Both the position numbers and the translations under genes were made by a program. The notes beneath the pieces were generated by a model, which worked only from the letters and a program-made list of their open reading frames with translations, had not been told where the DNA came from and made no database searches. Below, piece by piece: positions 62,043 through 64,000 of a stretch of DNA of 64,000 nucleotides. Each line of letters opens with the position of its first letter. The stretch's first letter is position 1. Source of the DNA: Symbiodinium natans (taxonomy: Eukaryota > Sar > Dinophyceae > Suessiales > Symbiodiniaceae); assembly GCA_905221605.1 (NCBI GenBank), contig CAJNDS010002179.1, positions 1,293,026-1,357,025 on the forward strand, written 5' to 3'.

Positions 62043-62138
62043 GTTTCGGGCGCGCCGTCTGCGCAGACTGGCGTCGTGGTGAATCCACCCTCCGCAACCG
62101 CAAAGTACGGCGAGCAGCCGCCGGGGCCCCGTTAACAC
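62043..62138 (+). CDS. Candidate exon, unknown
   Basis: After CTTTGCGCAG it reads VSGAPSAQTGVVVNPPSATA then KYGEQPPGPR and TAA. Low-complexity but open, with a good acceptor. Confidence 0.3.
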
Positions 62139-62359
62139 CCTAAACTACCCTGAGTTCCTAAACTCCCTAAACCCTGAACCCTAAACCCTATATAAACTAC
62201 CCTGAATTCCTAAACTCCCAAACCCGAACCCCGCTCCCCTAAACTCCGTAGCCGCTGTCATTGCACATCGGAGCAACTCAAAGAAGGACGTCAACGTGTT
62301 TGAACCGGAACAAGCTTAAGCAACCTGGTGACTTGAAGCCCCCCCTCGCAGGTCCTTAA

Positions 62360-62510
62360 GTCTATGTATGTGTATATATGTACATATATATATATACACA
62401 TATATGTATATATGTATTTATGTAAATATAAATAAAGAAATAACTGAAAAATGTATATATATATATATACACACACACACACATATATATATATATACGT
62501 ATTTGTTTAT
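62360..62510. repeat. (TA)n / (CA)n microsatellite
   Basis: TATATG and ACACAC runs with an AAATAAAGAAA interruption. Confidence 0.93.
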
Positions 62511-62689
62511 TTACTTACATACACACCACATACACGCTGCGTTTTCCTTTGGGGCTGCCGCGTTTTCAGTCGTTTTTGTCGAGCAAGGACTGCAAATGTG
62601 AGCACTGTCTCTCCCTCGCGTGTTATTCACCGGTATCCTAAGCTATCCTCAACTCACTTAGGGTTTAGGGTTTAGGTTTTTCACTCAAG

Positions 62690-63368
62690 CCGTAACCTCT
62701 AGAATCTAGAATTCTGCTTCGGGAAGGGATGTGCAGATGGTGCTGCCGCTGCTGGTTTGCACTCATGAACTAAGCCAAGTATGAACTCCTGCTTCGGTTT
62801 GTGATGGCTCACTCTATGATGGCTGCCGACTGGGTCCTGTTTCCTGCGCTTTCATCCACATGCTTCTGGGTTGGGTGCTGCATTCGGCTCTGGTGATGTG
62901 AAGGGCTTCCTGGCTTTGTCTTGTGCTTCAAACAGCCTGTTCAACAATCGAGGGCTCAAAGTATGGGCCGCTGACATGCGCCCTCTGACTTCTGGGCCCT
63001 TGCATGCCTAGCATGCACTCCCTCGAACCAAAACAAGACACCAAACACAAACTCCTAAAACCCCCCATCGTCCGGACATCGCACAAACTCGAGTTGGACA
63101 CCTTGCATCCCAGCAGTGTGGTTGAGAGGCTAGGCAGGTGGCAAAATGCCCAGTCTGACTCATCGACAGTATGTGCCTCGCCTGGCTTGTCCGAGCGTGA
63201 GCGATCAAGCCCCCAAAAGAAACCTATAAAGGCTCCAAGTTCGAACATCATTACCCTCATACCCCAAGAGGGTGGCGAAAGGGACTCCCAGCACTACTCG
63301 TCCTTCAACCCTGCTCCAACTTTACGGACTCTACGGTACAAAGGCTCCTCCCTTCGAAGACATGAAAC
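62690..63368. other. Region without a supported gene
   Basis: Open frames on both strands at 62928-63381 (up to 125 codons) show no recognisable pattern and overlap each other. Confidence 0.4.
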
Positions 63369-63410
63369 GTTTAGGGTTTAGGGTTTAGGGTTTGGGTTTG
63401 GGGCTTAGAT

Positions 63411-63475
63411 CCAGGCGCGCCGCACCTTCGCTGCCCAGGCGGCGGGGGCCCGGGCCCTGGGAGTTTCGTGGGGTG
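63411..63475 (+). CDS. Candidate exon, Ala/Arg-rich
   Basis: Between TTTAGGG blocks (63369-63400 and 63487-63520), reads IQARRTFAAQAAGARALGVS. Same sandwich arrangement as the RCC1 exons; no family. Confidence 0.28.
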
Positions 63476-63520
63476 TCCTGTTGTGGGTTTTAGGGTTTAG
63501 GGTTTAGGGTTCAGGGTTCA

Positions 63521-64000
63521 GAGTCAAGAGACCTGGTTGCAAAAAGGGTTCAGAGTCAGTAAACCCCCCAAAAGCATGTAAGAGAATGGTCCTTGCTTGC
63601 ATACTTTGGGGGTTTAGGGGGTAGGGCTTCTGGGGCTTGGAGGCGTTGGGCGAGGTCTTGTCAATGGTTTAGGGTTTGGCTATGTAATAACCAGTTGCTC
63701 TGGTGGCGGTGGCTTGTTTTGGTGCATTTTTTGCCTGGCTGCTTCACAAATCCACTCGCTTAAAGCCAGTGACGTCCTCGTGTTGGGGTTGGGTGGTTTT
63801 GGAGACCCCGAGACCATTTAGAACATTTTTGCAAGTTATTGAGCCGCAAAACCTGCTGCTTAAAGCAAGAACCCTGCCGGCTTCTTAAATACAATAAACC
63901 CTAAGCCCTACACAAGAAAGACGAAGGATGGACGTTGGCATTGGTTTCACGATCCTGCTGTGCTGACGAAGAGCTTTTAGGAGACGACAATGTCCATGCG
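63521..64000. other. Region without a supported gene
   Basis: Isolated TTTAGGG copies only; nothing coding is convincing. Confidence 0.4.

Noticed and set aside
1-64000. CRISPR arrays, bacterial operons, rRNA genes
   Set aside because: No spacer-repeat periodicity with unique spacers, no operon-like gene packing and no rRNA-like conserved segments were seen.

Overview
The window looks like nuclear DNA of a dinoflagellate. Four things support this. (1) A relict dinoflagellate spliced-leader sequence sits at 40774-40795. (2) Dozens of blocks of the TTTAGGG/CCCTAAA telomere-type repeat are scattered through it in both orientations. (3) Many short coding pieces encode RCC1-like repeats of the '..GQCDIPPLPEGTTYTQ / VAAGxxHTVLLRSDG..' type that is very common in dinoflagellates. 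Several appear to be joined through GC-AG introns. (4) It carries dinoflagellate-style non-LTR retrotransposons. There are no bacterial operons, rRNA or convincing tRNA genes.

Layout: from about 2.6 to 34.4 kb the plus strand carries a series of short exon-like pieces (about 35-120 bp) of one RCC1-repeat protein. They continue at about 36.2-37.7 kb into pieces resembling the ubiquitin-like tail of such proteins. The introns are large and full of telomere-type repeats, small foldback (MITE-like) elements, microsatellites and retroelements. All exon limits are my reading of splice-site-like AG/GT/GC dinucleotides and frame, and are approximate.

At 7.2-14.9 kb lies a largely intact non-LTR retroelement (LINE-1 here). 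It has ORF1 (coiled coil + RRM-like), ORF2 (endonuclease + reverse transcriptase), ORF3 (2-oxoglutarate/Fe(II) dioxygenase-like) and ORF4 (one transmembrane segment + long coiled coil). ORF1 and ORF2 share a frame and are separated only by a UGA in the known leaky context UGA-CUA. A second LINE (LINE-2, 40.8-44.6 kb) starts at the relict spliced leader and encodes an endonuclease and a reverse transcriptase split by a one-base frameshift.

From about 46 to 63.5 kb weaker exon-like pieces on the plus strand encode charged, proline/glutamine-rich or coiled-coil-like peptides, often next to telomere-type repeat blocks. They may be a second intron-rich gene, but no family is recognised. Other structures include a 2.7 kb CA/GACACA satellite (20.2-22.95 kb), a four-copy diverged satellite of about 170-195 bp (55.6-56.3 kb), and at least six families of short interspersed or foldback repeats.

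The most interesting signals are the dioxygenase-bearing, readthrough-organised LINE; the spliced-leader-tagged LINE-2; and the tight association of telomere-type repeats with exon edges, including one case (31.82-31.93 kb) where a 33-bp exon segment is duplicated exactly on both sides of a small telomere-repeat-containing insert.
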